The notes beneath the pieces were generated by a model. The model searched no databases, had not been told where the DNA came from, and saw only the letters and a program-made list of their open reading frames with translations. The translations under genes were made by a program, and so were the position numbers. DNA of 64,000 nucleotides from Zobellella maritima (lineage in GTDB: Bacteria; Pseudomonadota; Gammaproteobacteria; Enterobacterales; Aeromonadaceae): assembly GCF_003075035.1 (NCBI RefSeq), contig NZ_QCZE01000001.1:990602-1054601 (forward strand). Direction: 5' to 3'. Numbering within the stretch: position 1 is the first letter of the stretch; the number at the start of each line of letters is the position of its first letter. Positions 55,056 to 63,446 of the stretch are shown piece by piece.

Positions 55056-55080
55056 CGCCGGGCCCGAAACGGACCCGGCG
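55056..55080. terminator. hairpin between acoR and the small acidic gene
   Basis: CGCCGGGCCCG AAA CGGACCCGGCG is an 11-bp stem with one imperfect pair. It lies 18 bases after acoR and 22 bases beyond the stop of the convergent small gene. The minus-strand side continues TCGTTTATTTG, so it suits that gene best but may serve both. Confidence 0.6.
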
Positions 55081-55102
55081 GGCAGTGTTGTGCCGAGCAG
55101 GA

Positions 55103-55294
55103 TTAATAGTAGCCGTCTTCCGGATTATGTACCTGGGGATCGTCCAACACTTCATCTATATCTACATCGAATTCACGCTTGTCCCGCAGCGCCTTCATGT
55201 GCAGGCTATGATGCTCCTGGTCGATGGACATGATCCATCCCGGGCCTTTCCGGGTCGCACAGAGCATGCCGCTATGCAGTCTTGATATGTCCAT
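55103..55294 (-). CDS. small protein of unknown function (63 aa)
   Basis: A 63-residue soluble protein with an acidic C-terminal half (FDVDIDEVLDDPQVHNPEDGYY). GGAGGGGG lies about ten bases before the ATG and a terminator hairpin follows, which support a real gene. No family is recognised. Confidence 0.5.
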   Translation of the reverse strand: MDISRLHSGMLCATRKGPGWIMSIDQEHHSLHMKALRDKREFDVDIDEVLDDPQVHNPEDGYY

Positions 55295-55421
55295 GATGTT
55301 TACCCCCTCTTGCTGCTTAGGCTCTCCATTAAGTATGGGCGACGTGCCCCATTACCCCAAATACCCACAGCTAAAGATTCCAGTTCGGCCCCCGGACGCA
55401 GCTCCGATTATCGAAGATGGT

Positions 55422-55449
55422 TGCCCGGCCTTGGGTGACAGGCCGGGCA
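55422..55449 (-). terminator. hairpin downstream of the 55530-56000 gene
   Basis: TGCCCGGCCT and AGGCCGGGCA are perfect 10-bp arms with an 8-base loop, about 80 bases past the minus-strand stop at 55530. No T-run. The rest of 55295-55529 shows no gene. Confidence 0.4.
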
Positions 55450-55529
55450 TCAAGTGGTCGTTGGCAGCGAAATGGGGACATGTGCCAGGCGACGGGGGGA
55501 CGTTACCTGGGATTACAGCTGGCCTGCCG

Positions 55530-56000
55530 CTAATGGCTGACTTCAAACAGGAAACGCAGTTGTTGGCTCCGGCCCTCAAACTCGATGTCCAGTACCCAGG
55601 CCCATACCATGCGCGCCTCGGTGCAGGCACCGACCAGCGCCTGTCCCCGCCACCGGCCCGGTTCAACCTCACTGATGATGGCCGGCAAGGTCCCCATATA
55701 CATGGTGTCGCCTTCCAGCATACTGCGTTTCACCTTCACCCCGGGAACGGAAAACTGCACTTCCAGGGTGAAGGGGGTTTCGGCAGACAAGGCCTCGGCA
55801 TGGAGACGGGCTTCGGCAATGACCCCGGCTTGTTCCATTACGCATTTATTGTGACTTATATCACAAAAAGCAACATTATCCTGCTCTGAAGGGCCTGGAT
55901 CAGCTTCATACCAATAGGTTCTGAACAGAAAAGCCACCACTAAAATAGCCATAACGATAATAATTTGTACCAGCTTTGGCCCGGTTAAACGGTCTCTCAT
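55530..56000 (-). CDS. membrane-anchored protein of unknown function (156 aa)
   Basis: An N-terminal TM helix (VQIIIVMAILVVAFLFRTYWY) anchors a periplasmic domain of about 125 residues with three Cys (two in FCDISHNKC). The mature part (FTLEVQFSVPG...GTLPAIISEVEPGRWRGQALVGACTEARMVWAW) resembles FixH/copper-protein-like beta domains, but I cannot place it firmly. It is divergent from ccoN, and a near-consensus FNR box lies about 42-55 bases upstream. A role linked to cbb3 oxidase is plausible. Confidence 0.65.
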   Translation of the reverse strand: MRDRLTGPKLVQIIIVMAILVVAFLFRTYWYEADPGPSEQDNVAFCDISHNKCVMEQAGVIAEARLHAEALSAETPFTLEVQFSVPGVKVKRSMLEGDTMYMGTLPAIISEVEPGRWRGQALVGACTEARMVWAWVLDIEFEGRSQQLRFLFEVSH

Positions 56001-56041
56001 ACCAATATATTTCCTGTATTGCTCACAATCTGCTGAAAGGC

Positions 56042-56055
56042 TTGATTTCGGTCAA
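56042..56055. promoter_or_regulatory. FNR-box-like site in the ccoN divergent region
   Basis: TTGATTTCGGTCAA matches the FNR consensus TTGAT-N4-ATCAA with one change. On the minus side a TATATT (56014-56019) lies where a class II promoter for the 55530-56000 gene would have its -10. On the plus side the -10 for ccoN is less clear. The fnr gene itself lies 7 kb downstream. Confidence 0.55.
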
Positions 56056-56172
56056 GGCAGGGCCTTATGCCTTTTGGTCGGCTTAAGTGGTAATCATATT
56101 ACTGTTTATACTGTTATTTTTGTACTCACTCCTTTATCATCTGTCGCGTGTTTTCAGACCCCCTTACTTTCC

Positions 56173-56197
56173 CTTCGTTAACAATTAGTTAACGAAG
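56173..56197. promoter_or_regulatory. ArcA-like GTTAAC repeat / perfect palindrome upstream of ccoN
   Basis: CTTCGTTAAC AATTA GTTAACGAAG has perfect 10-bp inverted arms. It can also be read as two GTTAAC direct repeats 11 bases apart, the spacing of ArcA-P sites. It lies 112 bases before the ccoN start. Either an ArcA box or a leader hairpin; no experiment is implied. Confidence 0.45.
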
Positions 56198-56308
56198 CCT
56201 TTGGAGCGCCTGAATTCTTTGATAAACCCGGTTGCTTTTTACCTTCCGACGTGAGCATCAAGCGGTGCGCACAAACCGAAGAACAGCAGTGGAAGCGGAA
56301 CTATAACG

Positions 56309-57733
56309 ATGAGTCAAACTAATAACCAACCAAACTACAACTACACGGTAGTTCGTCAGTTTACGGTCATGACCGTAGTCTGGGGTGTGATAGGTATGTC
56401 ACTGGGCGTGTTAATCGCCTCGCAGCTTATCTGGCCCGCCCTTAACTTTGATACTCCCTGGCTGACCTACAGCCGGTTACGCCCGCTGCATACCAATGCG
56501 GTGATCTTCGCCTTTGGTTGTAGCGCCCTGATGGGAACCTCCTTCTATGTGGTGCAACGAACCTGTCAGACCCGCCTGTTCGGTGGCCCGCTGGCATCCT
56601 TCGTATTCTGGGGCTGGCAGGCCATTATCGTCGCTGCCATCATCACCCTGCCTCTGGGTTATACCACTTCCAAGGAATATGCCGAACTGGAATGGCCGAT
56701 CGATATCGCCATCGCCGTAGTCTGGGTAAGCTATGCAGTGGTGTTTTTCGGCACCCTGATCAAGCGTAATACCTCCCATATCTACGTTGCCAACTGGTTC
56801 TACGGTGGCTTTATCCTGACCGTTGCCGTACTGCATATCGTCAACAGCATGGCGGTGCCCCTGAGCGGCATGAAGTCCTACTCCATGTACGCGGGTGCAG
56901 CCGATGCCATGATCCAGTGGTGGTATGGCCATAACGCGGTAGGCTTCCTGCTGACTGCCGGCTTCCTGGGCATGATGTACTACTTTGTCCCCAAGCAGGC
57001 GGGCCGTCCGGTTTACTCCTACCGTCTGTCCATCGTGCACTTCTGGGCGCTGATCACCCTGTATATCTGGGCCGGCTCCCACCACCTGCACTATACCGCC
57101 CTGCCCGACTGGGCCCAGTCCCTGGGCATGGTCATGTCGCTGATCCTGTTCGTACCCTCCTGGGGCGGCATGATCAACGGTATCATGACCCTGTCCGGTG
57201 CCTGGCACAAACTGCGTTATGATCCCATCCTGCGTTTCCTGATCGTGTCCCTGTCGTTTTACGGCATGTCCACCTTCGAAGGCCCCATGATGGCTATCAA
57301 GACCGTCAACGCCCTCTCCCACTACACCGACTGGACCGTCGGTCATGTGCACTCTGGTGCCCTGGGCTGGGTGGCCATGATCTCCATCGGCGCCGTCTAC
57401 CACATGATCCCCAATGTGTTCGGTCAGGAACGGATGTACAGCCTCAAGCTGATCAATACCCATTTCTGGCTGGCCACCATTGGTACCGTGCTCTATATCG
57501 TGGCCATGTGGATCAGCGGTGTGATGCAGGGCCTGATGTGGCGGGCGGTAAACGAAGACGGCACCCTGACCTACAGCTTTGTAGAGGGTCTGCAGGCGTC
57601 TTACCCCTTCTATTTCGTGCGCTTCCTGGGCGGTTGTTTCTTCGTCCTGGGTATGTTGCTGATGGCTTATAACACCTATCGCACCATCTATGCGCCGAAA
57701 GGCTCATTGCAAGCTATCCCTCAGCCGGCATAA
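56309..57733 (+). CDS. ccoN: cbb3-type cytochrome c oxidase subunit I
   Basis: A 474-residue, roughly 12-TM catalytic subunit carrying heme b and the heme b3-CuB centre. Family blocks include [31 protein letters not shown] (CuB/Tyr-helix region) and [15 protein letters not shown]. High-affinity terminal oxidase for micro-aerobic respiration. First gene of ccoNOQP. FNR- and ArcA-like sites lie upstream. Confidence 0.97.
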   Translation: MSQTNNQPNYNYTVVRQFTVMTVVWGVIGMSLGVLIASQLIWPALNFDTPWLTYSRLRPLHTNAVIFAFGCSALMGTSFYVVQRTCQTRLFGGPLASFVFWGWQAIIVAAIITLPLGYTTSKEYAELEWPIDIAIAVVWVSYAVVFFGTLIKRNTSHIYVANWFYGGFILTVAVLHIVNSMAVPLSGMKSYSMYAGAADAMIQWWYGHNAVGFLLTAGFLGMMYYFVPKQAGRPVYSYRLSIVHFWALITLYIWAGSHHLHYTALPDWAQSLGMVMSLILFVPSWGGMINGIMTLSGAWHKLRYDPILRFLIVSLSFYGMSTFEGPMMAIKTVNALSHYTDWTVGHVHSGALGWVAMISIGAVYHMIPNVFGQERMYSLKLINTHFWLATIGTVLYIVAMWISGVMQGLMWRAVNEDGTLTYSFVEGLQASYPFYFVRFLGGCFFVLGMLLMAYNTYRTIYAPKGSLQAIPQPA

Positions 57734-57745
57734 GGAGACTCGTTA

Positions 57746-58354
57746 ATGAAAAATCGTCATGAACTGGTCGAGAAAAACACTTTCTGGCTGATTGTATTTA
57801 CAGTTATCGCCATCAGCTTCGGTGGCCTCGCGGAAATCGTACCGTTGTTTTTCCAGGCCCAGACCAATGAGCCGACCGAAAGCCTGCGGCCCTACACCGC
57901 ACTGGAAATGGAAGGCCGGGACATCTATATCCGCGACGGCTGCCACGTCTGCCACAGCCAGATGATCCGCCCGATGCGTGCCGAAACCGAGCGGTACGGC
58001 CACTACTCCGTTGCCGGTGAAAGCGTGTGGGAACATCCCTTCCTGTGGGGTTCCAAGCGTACCGGTCCGGACCTGGCCCGGGTCGGTGGTCGGTATTCCG
58101 ATGAATGGCACCGGGTGCACCTGCTCAACCCCCGTGACGTAGTGCCCGAGTCGAATATGCCTGCCTTCCCCTGGTTGGAAACCAACATCCTCGACGGCAG
58201 CAAATCGGCAGACAAGTTGCGTTTGTTCCGGGACAACTTCGGCGTGCCTTATACGGATGCGGATATCGAAGGTGCCGAGGCGGCGGTGAAAGGCAAGTCC
58301 GAGATGGACGCGCTGATCGCCTATCTGCAATCTTTGGGTCATGGCCTTAAGTAA
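57746..58354 (+). CDS. ccoO: cbb3 oxidase mono-heme subunit II
   Basis: A 202-residue membrane-anchored cytochrome c. An N-terminal TM helix ([16 protein letters not shown]) is followed by the heme site CHVCH and the distal methionine region [10 protein letters not shown]. It passes electrons from CcoP to CcoN. Twelve bases after ccoN, with AAGGAGAC before its start. Confidence 0.96.
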   Translation: MKNRHELVEKNTFWLIVFTVIAISFGGLAEIVPLFFQAQTNEPTESLRPYTALEMEGRDIYIRDGCHVCHSQMIRPMRAETERYGHYSVAGESVWEHPFLWGSKRTGPDLARVGGRYSDEWHRVHLLNPRDVVPESNMPAFPWLETNILDGSKSADKLRLFRDNFGVPYTDADIEGAEAAVKGKSEMDALIAYLQSLGHGLK

Positions 58355-58369
58355 CGGGAGTTGACGATT

Positions 58370-58588
58370 ATGGATTTCAGTACCCTGGAAGCCCTGAAGC
58401 CGATGCTGATCAGCATTCAGACCCTGATCCTGTTCGTGCTGTTTATCTGCCTGGTGTTGTGGGCCTATAGCAAACGGCGCAAGAACACCTTCGATGACCT
58501 GGCCAACTCTATCTTCGATGAAGAAGAGCAGGCCGCCGGGCAATACCAGGGGACTGATCCTGATCGCGCAGGAGCAATTAAAAAATGA
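58370..58588 (+). CDS. ccoQ: cbb3 oxidase small subunit CcoQ
   Basis: A 72-residue, single-TM protein (ISIQTLILFVLFICLVLWAYS) with a charged C-terminal tail, typical of CcoQ/FixQ, which stabilises the oxidase. The ATG at 58370 is chosen (GGGAG upstream) over TTG 58361. Its stop overlaps the ccoP start. Confidence 0.93.
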   Translation: MDFSTLEALKPMLISIQTLILFVLFICLVLWAYSKRRKNTFDDLANSIFDEEEQAAGQYQGTDPDRAGAIKK

Positions 58589-59556
58589 GTACTTTTCTTA
58601 GCATATATGTCTCTTTGATCAGCCTGGGCGTGATTTTCGGCCTTACCGGCCTGCTGATCTGGTGTTTGAAAGATAAAATGGGCATGGAAGAAGGCGCGTC
58701 CACCGGGCACACCTTCGACGGCATTTCCGAGATGAACAATCCCCCACCCAAGTGGTGGAGCTATCTGTTCTTCATCATGGTGGTGTTTTCCCTGGTCTAC
58801 CTGGTGCTGTATCCGGGGCTGGGCAACTACAAGGGGCTGCTGGGCTGGACCAGTTCCAACCAGACCATTCGCTCCCTGGAAGAGTCCCAGGCCGCGACCG
58901 AAGCGGCTCGTGAAGCCGGCATGCTGGTGCAGTATGATCGGGAAATAAGCAAGGCCGATGAGGTGTTTGGTGCCCGCTTCAAGGAGCTGGCTTATGAAGC
59001 GGATGGCCAGAGCTACCGTGCCATCGCCGATATCGCCCTCGATGAAAAGGCCACCAAGGTGGGTCAGCGCCTGTTCCTGCAGAACTGTGCCCAGTGCCAT
59101 GGCTCAGATGCCCGTGGCGCCCGTGGCTTCCCCAACCTGACCGATGCCGACTGGCTCTACGGCGGTACCCCCGAGCAGATCAAGGCCACCATCATGCACG
59201 GTCGCCAGGGCGCCATGCCGGCCTGGGGTGACAGCCTGGGTGAACAAGGCGTACAGGAAGTGACCTCCTACGTGCTGAGCCTGTCCGGCCGCAGGGTAGA
59301 CGAAGTCGAGGCCCAAAAAGGCCAGGCCCGTTTCGCCGTGTGCGCTGCCTGCCACGGTATGGATGGCAAGGGTAATACCGCCATGGGCGCGCCCAACCTG
59401 ACCGATGGCATCTGGCTCTACGGCGGCTCTCGCGGTGCGGTGGAAGAAACCATTCGTCACGGCCGCGGCGGCGTGATGCCCGCCTGGAATGACATTCTCG
59501 GCGAAGACAAGGTACACCTGCTGGCCTCGTACGTGTACAGCCTGAGCAATAACTGA
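58585..59556 (+). CDS. ccoP: cbb3 oxidase di-heme subunit III
   Basis: A 323-residue subunit with two N-terminal TM helices and two c-type heme domains. The heme sites are CAQCH and CAACH, each followed by NLTDxxWLYGG and later methionine ligands in GAMPAW and GVMPAW. It accepts electrons from soluble c cytochromes. A terminator follows, so ccoNOQP ends here. Confidence 0.97.
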   Translation: MSTFLSIYVSLISLGVIFGLTGLLIWCLKDKMGMEEGASTGHTFDGISEMNNPPPKWWSYLFFIMVVFSLVYLVLYPGLGNYKGLLGWTSSNQTIRSLEESQAATEAAREAGMLVQYDREISKADEVFGARFKELAYEADGQSYRAIADIALDEKATKVGQRLFLQNCAQCHGSDARGARGFPNLTDADWLYGGTPEQIKATIMHGRQGAMPAWGDSLGEQGVQEVTSYVLSLSGRRVDEVEAQKGQARFAVCAACHGMDGKGNTAMGAPNLTDGIWLYGGSRGAVEETIRHGRGGVMPAWNDILGEDKVHLLASYVYSLSNN

Positions 59557-59576
59557 TAACGCCCTCCGGGCTCAGT

Positions 59577-59606
59577 AAAAAAGCCCCGATTCATCGGGGC
59601 TTTTTG
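59577..59606 (+). terminator. intrinsic terminator of ccoNOQP
   Basis: AAAAAAGCCCCGATTCATCGGGGCTTTTT: a GCCCCGAT / ATCGGGGC stem, tiny loop and T5 tail, 20 bases past the ccoP stop. Confidence 0.85.
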
Positions 59607-59646
59607 TTATATTAACGCCCGTCCTTTCGAGCAGTAGGAATTCGCT

Positions 59647-60132
59647 ATGCAACGTCCCTGGTATCAACAATTTTGGCCCTGGTTCCTGATCATCCTGCCC
59701 CTGTGTGCCGTGACCGCCAGCCTGTATACCTTCTATATCGCCACCAAGGGTGCCGACAGCATGGTGGTCGACGATTATTACAAGAAAGGCAAGGCCATCA
59801 ATCAGGATCTGAGCGAATTGAGAAAAGCGGCCGAGCTGGGTCTGGTGGCCGAGCTGCGCTATCGCGATGGCGAGCTGACCCTGCGACTCGAGGGTGAATA
59901 CAATGATGGCGAAGCCATCCGGCTGCGCTTTATTCACCCTACCCAGGCCGAGCGTGATTTCGGCGCCCTGCTGACCAGCGATGCCAACGGCATTTATCGT
60001 TACCGTCCGGAACAAGCGGAACTGCGCGGCCAGTGGCATGCACGGATAGAGCCCTTCGATGGTCGCTGGCGCCTGCAGAAACGGGTGACTCTGCCTATCC
60101 CCGACCGGCTCGTTATCCGCGCCGGAGGCTGA
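59647..60132 (+). CDS. fixH: FixH/CcoH-family cbb3 assembly protein
   Basis: A 161-residue protein with an N-terminal TM (FWPWFLIILPLCAVTASLYTFYIA), then the FixH signature VVDDYYKKGKAINQDL and a periplasmic beta domain. CcoH/FixH helps assemble or stabilise the cbb3 complex. One base separates it from ccoI. The ccoG gene that usually precedes it is absent. Confidence 0.92.
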   Translation: MQRPWYQQFWPWFLIILPLCAVTASLYTFYIATKGADSMVVDDYYKKGKAINQDLSELRKAAELGLVAELRYRDGELTLRLEGEYNDGEAIRLRFIHPTQAERDFGALLTSDANGIYRYRPEQAELRGQWHARIEPFDGRWRLQKRVTLPIPDRLVIRAGG

Positions 60133-60133
60133 G

Positions 60134-62506
60134 ATGTCCGCCTGCTTCCATTGCGGTGAGGTTGTCCCCGGAAACGGCGATTTTACCCTCGAATTTGAAA
60201 ACAAGTCCGAGCAATTCTGTTGTCCGGGCTGCCTGGCGGTGGCGCAGACCATTATCGATTGCGGACTCGCCGGTTACTATCGGCACAGGAGTGGTCCCGC
60301 CTCCCGCGCCGAGCTGGTGCCCGACGAGCTGAAACAGCTTCAGCATTATGATCTGGAGGAAATTCAGCAGGATTTTGTCAACGTCAAGGGGACGCAACGG
60401 GAGGTGCTGCTGTCGATCGAGGGTCTCAGCTGTGCCGCCTGTTCCTGGCTGATCGAGCGACATCTGGGTCAGCAACCCGGGGTGGTGTCGATCCAGGTCA
60501 ACAGCACCACGGAACGCGCCCGGCTGCGCTGGGTCGAGGGTAAGACCAGGCTCAGCCAGTTGCTGGCCGCCTTTGCCGACATCGGTTATCAGGCCCGCCC
60601 CTTTCAACCCCATCAGCAGGAACAGGCCTATAACCGAGAGGTGAAATCCTACCTATTGCGCATGGGCGTGGCGGGTATCGCCAGCATGCAGGTGATGATG
60701 GCCGGCATGGCACTCTATGATGATCTGTTCCCGGATCTGGAGACCGAGCTGCTGGTGACCTTTCGTTGGATCAGCCTGCTGCTGTGTATTCCGGTGATGC
60801 TTTACTCGGCGGTCCCCTTCTATCGCAACGCCTGGCGGGGGGTGAAGAACCGGGCCCTGAACATGGATCTGCCGGTCACCCTGGCCATGGTGTTCGCCTT
60901 TGTTGCCTCTGTCTACGCCACCCTCACCAACAGTGGCGTGGTCTATTTTGAATGCGTGTCGCTGTTCGCCTTCCTGTTGCTGGCCGGCCGTTTCCTTGAG
61001 ATGCGGGCCAAGCGCAGGGCGCTGGAAATCACCGCTAACCTTACCCACCTGGTGCCCATGTTGGCCCGGCTGGAGACCCCGGACGGTGAGCAGGAGGTGG
61101 CCGCCGGCAGCCTGCAACCGGAGCAACTGGTGCTGGTGACGCCGGGCGCCGCCATTCCCGCCGACGGCGTGATCGTCTCGGGACGAACCAGCGTCGACGA
61201 GTCCATGCTCACCGGAGAACATTTGCCCATCACCAGGCAGGCGGGCGATACCGTGTTTGCCGGTACCACCAACATCACCTCGCCATTGCGGGTCCGGGTA
61301 TTGCGTCCCCTGTCCCGCTCCCGGGTGGCCGAGATACTGCGCGCCCAGGATGACGCCCTGGCCGAGAAACCCAGGGTGGCGCTGCTGGCCGACCAGCTGT
61401 CCCGTTACTTTGTTACCGCCCTGCTGCTGGTGGCCCTGTTCACCTATTTAGGCTGGTTGTGGTTCGATGCCGATAACGCCTTCTGGATCATGCTGGCGGT
61501 ACTGGTGGCCACTTGCCCCTGCGCCCTGTCGCTGGCCACGCCGACCGCGCTGACGGTGGCCAGCGCCCGGCTGACCCAGGCCGGGGTGCTGGTGCGCCGG
61601 GGTCATGTGCTGGATACCCTGCCCAAGATAAATCATATTGTGTTCGATAAAACCGGCACCCTGACCCAGGGCAAGGTCGTCCTGGAATCGGTGGACACCT
61701 TCGGACGTATCACCCGAGCCCGGTCACTCGCCATCGCCGCCGCCCTCGAGGCCCAGTCCGAACACCCCATTGCCCGGGCGTTCCGCCCTTACCGGGACAA
61801 CAGCCTGGTCGTCGATCAACGGGAAAACCGGGTCGGACTGGGCATCCAGGGCGAGATCGACGGCCGCCGCCTGTATCTGGGCAGTGGTCGCTGGCTGGGC
61901 GCGCAGGCGGCCGGCGACGAGCGGCTGGATATCTATCTGGCGGATGATCAGGGCCTGCTGGCACGCTTTAACCTGGCCGACCCGCTGCGGCCGGACAGCG
62001 CTGCGTTGATCGCGCACTGCCGAGAACAGGGGATCAAGACCAGTATCCTCACCGGCGACAGCTCGGGCCAGGCCGACCGGGTGGCCGCCGAACTGGGGGT
62101 GAACAGCCTGATCAAGGGCGCCAGTCCGGATGACAAGCTGGCCTATCTGCGCCGCCAGGATGCGGCGGGGGACGTTTGCCTGATGGTCGGCGATGGCATC
62201 AATGATGCTCCTGTGTTGGCCGGTGCCCATGCCTCTTTCGCCATGGCCGGCGGCACCGATATCGCCAAGAACAGCGCCGACGCCCTGTTGCTGGGGGATG
62301 ACTTGCAGCGAATCTTGCTGGCCCGGCGCATTGCCGCGCGTTGTCGTCTGGTCATCAAACAAAACTTCGGCTGGGCCCTGGGCTACAATCTGGTGGTACT
62401 GCCGCTCGCGGCCCTCGGCCATGTGTCTCCCTGGCTGGCGATGCTCGGCATGTCCGCCAGTTCCCTGATTGTCATGACTAATTCCCTGAGGCTTTCCCGC
62501 TTATGA
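60134..62506 (+). CDS. ccoI: copper-transporting P1B-ATPase for cbb3 assembly
   Basis: A 790-residue heavy-metal P-type ATPase. An N-terminal Cys cluster (CFHCGE...CCPGC) precedes an HMA domain with LSCAACSWL. The TM metal site is TCPCALSLATP, the phosphorylation site DKTGTLTQG and the hinge GDGINDAPVLAGA. CcoI/FixI-type pump supplying copper to the cbb3 CuB site. The stop overlaps ccoS. Confidence 0.95.
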   Translation: MSACFHCGEVVPGNGDFTLEFENKSEQFCCPGCLAVAQTIIDCGLAGYYRHRSGPASRAELVPDELKQLQHYDLEEIQQDFVNVKGTQREVLLSIEGLSCAACSWLIERHLGQQPGVVSIQVNSTTERARLRWVEGKTRLSQLLAAFADIGYQARPFQPHQQEQAYNREVKSYLLRMGVAGIASMQVMMAGMALYDDLFPDLETELLVTFRWISLLLCIPVMLYSAVPFYRNAWRGVKNRALNMDLPVTLAMVFAFVASVYATLTNSGVVYFECVSLFAFLLLAGRFLEMRAKRRALEITANLTHLVPMLARLETPDGEQEVAAGSLQPEQLVLVTPGAAIPADGVIVSGRTSVDESMLTGEHLPITRQAGDTVFAGTTNITSPLRVRVLRPLSRSRVAEILRAQDDALAEKPRVALLADQLSRYFVTALLLVALFTYLGWLWFDADNAFWIMLAVLVATCPCALSLATPTALTVASARLTQAGVLVRRGHVLDTLPKINHIVFDKTGTLTQGKVVLESVDTFGRITRARSLAIAAALEAQSEHPIARAFRPYRDNSLVVDQRENRVGLGIQGEIDGRRLYLGSGRWLGAQAAGDERLDIYLADDQGLLARFNLADPLRPDSAALIAHCREQGIKTSILTGDSSGQADRVAAELGVNSLIKGASPDDKLAYLRRQDAAGDVCLMVGDGINDAPVLAGAHASFAMAGGTDIAKNSADALLLGDDLQRILLARRIAARCRLVIKQNFGWALGYNLVVLPLAALGHVSPWLAMLGMSASSLIVMTNSLRLSRL

Positions 62507-62697
62507 ATGTCTGGTTTCTGATCATCCCGGTGATCCTTGTCTTTGTGGTTATCGTCCTCGCGATTTTTTTCTGGTCGGTCAAAAACGATCAGTTTGAAGA
62601 TCTGGACCGGCAGGGCAGCAATATCCTGTTCGACGACGACGGAGAGGCCCACAGGCGGGCCCAGCCCGCCGACAAACCCACCAAGTCACGATCATGA
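62503..62697 (+). CDS. ccoS: cbb3 assembly protein CcoS
   Basis: A 64-residue single-TM protein (WFLIIPVILVFVVIVLAIFFW) with the CcoS hallmark FWSVKNDQFEDLDRQGSNIL, needed for cofactor insertion into cbb3 oxidase. It overlaps both ccoI and the following gene by ATGA. Confidence 0.95.
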   Translation: MNVWFLIIPVILVFVVIVLAIFFWSVKNDQFEDLDRQGSNILFDDDGEAHRRAQPADKPTKSRS

Positions 62698-63377
62698 CCA
62701 GCCAGCTTGACCCCTGGGCCGCGCTGTTGATTGGGCTGCTCGGCGCCGGTCACTGCATCGCCATGTGTGGCGGTGTGGCGGCGGCGTTTTCGATGGCCAT
62801 CCCCGCGCAGCAACGACGCTGGCAATGGCTGTATCTGCTTAGCTACAACGCCGGCCGGATAGCAAGCTATAGCCTGGCCGGCGCCCTGGTCGGCGGCCTG
62901 TTTGCCAGCCTGGCCGATGTCAGCCTGGGTCGGCAGGGATTGACTATCCTACGCGTGCTGGCCGGAATAATGATGATCCTGCTGGGACTGTATCTGGCTC
63001 GCTGGTGGTTCGGGCTGCTCAGGCTGGAACATTTGGGCAATGGCCTGTGGCGCAGGGTCAAGCCGTTGGCGGGCCGTTTTGTGCCCTTCAGGCACCCTTT
63101 CGCGGCCCTGCCGTTCGGCATGGTTTGGGGCTGGCTGCCCTGCGGCCTGGTGTATTCGGCACTAACCTGGAGTGCCGTCTCCGGCAGCATGGTCCAGGGT
63201 GCGCTTATTATGGCGCTGTTTGGCCTGGGAACCCTGCCGACCCTGCTGGCCCTGGGCGGGCTTGCCGAGCGCCTCAGGCACTGGCTGAACCACCCTAACT
63301 TCCGTACTCTTTCCGGTATCTTACTGATTTTTTATGGTTTGTTTACACTGTTCCAGAGCCTGCAGCAACTTTACTGA
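62694..63377 (+). CDS. SafE/TauE-like membrane protein of the cco cluster
   Basis: A 227-residue polytopic protein of the sulfite-exporter/DsbD-TM-like group: GAGHCIAMCGGVAAAFS at the N-terminus (Cys pair in the membrane) and GMVWGWLPCGLVYSAL. Homologues directly follow ccoS in many gammaproteobacteria and probably handle copper or thiol chemistry for oxidase assembly. Function by context. Confidence 0.85.
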   Translation: MTSQLDPWAALLIGLLGAGHCIAMCGGVAAAFSMAIPAQQRRWQWLYLLSYNAGRIASYSLAGALVGGLFASLADVSLGRQGLTILRVLAGIMMILLGLYLARWWFGLLRLEHLGNGLWRRVKPLAGRFVPFRHPFAALPFGMVWGWLPCGLVYSALTWSAVSGSMVQGALIMALFGLGTLPTLLALGGLAERLRHWLNHPNFRTLSGILLIFYGLFTLFQSLQQLY

Positions 63378-63446
63378 CCTTCTAAGTGGCTTCCTTTGAT
63401 GCTATTATTGACTTTTGCTGACAATAGGAAATAGAGAGCGGAAGCC

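Noticed and set aside
55849-55866. TTGTGACTTATATCACAA, a perfect CRP-like palindrome
   Set aside because: It falls inside the coding region of the 55530-56000 gene, well past its start, encoding the CDISHNKC segment. Probably fortuitous, though a CRP or FNR-family effect cannot be excluded.
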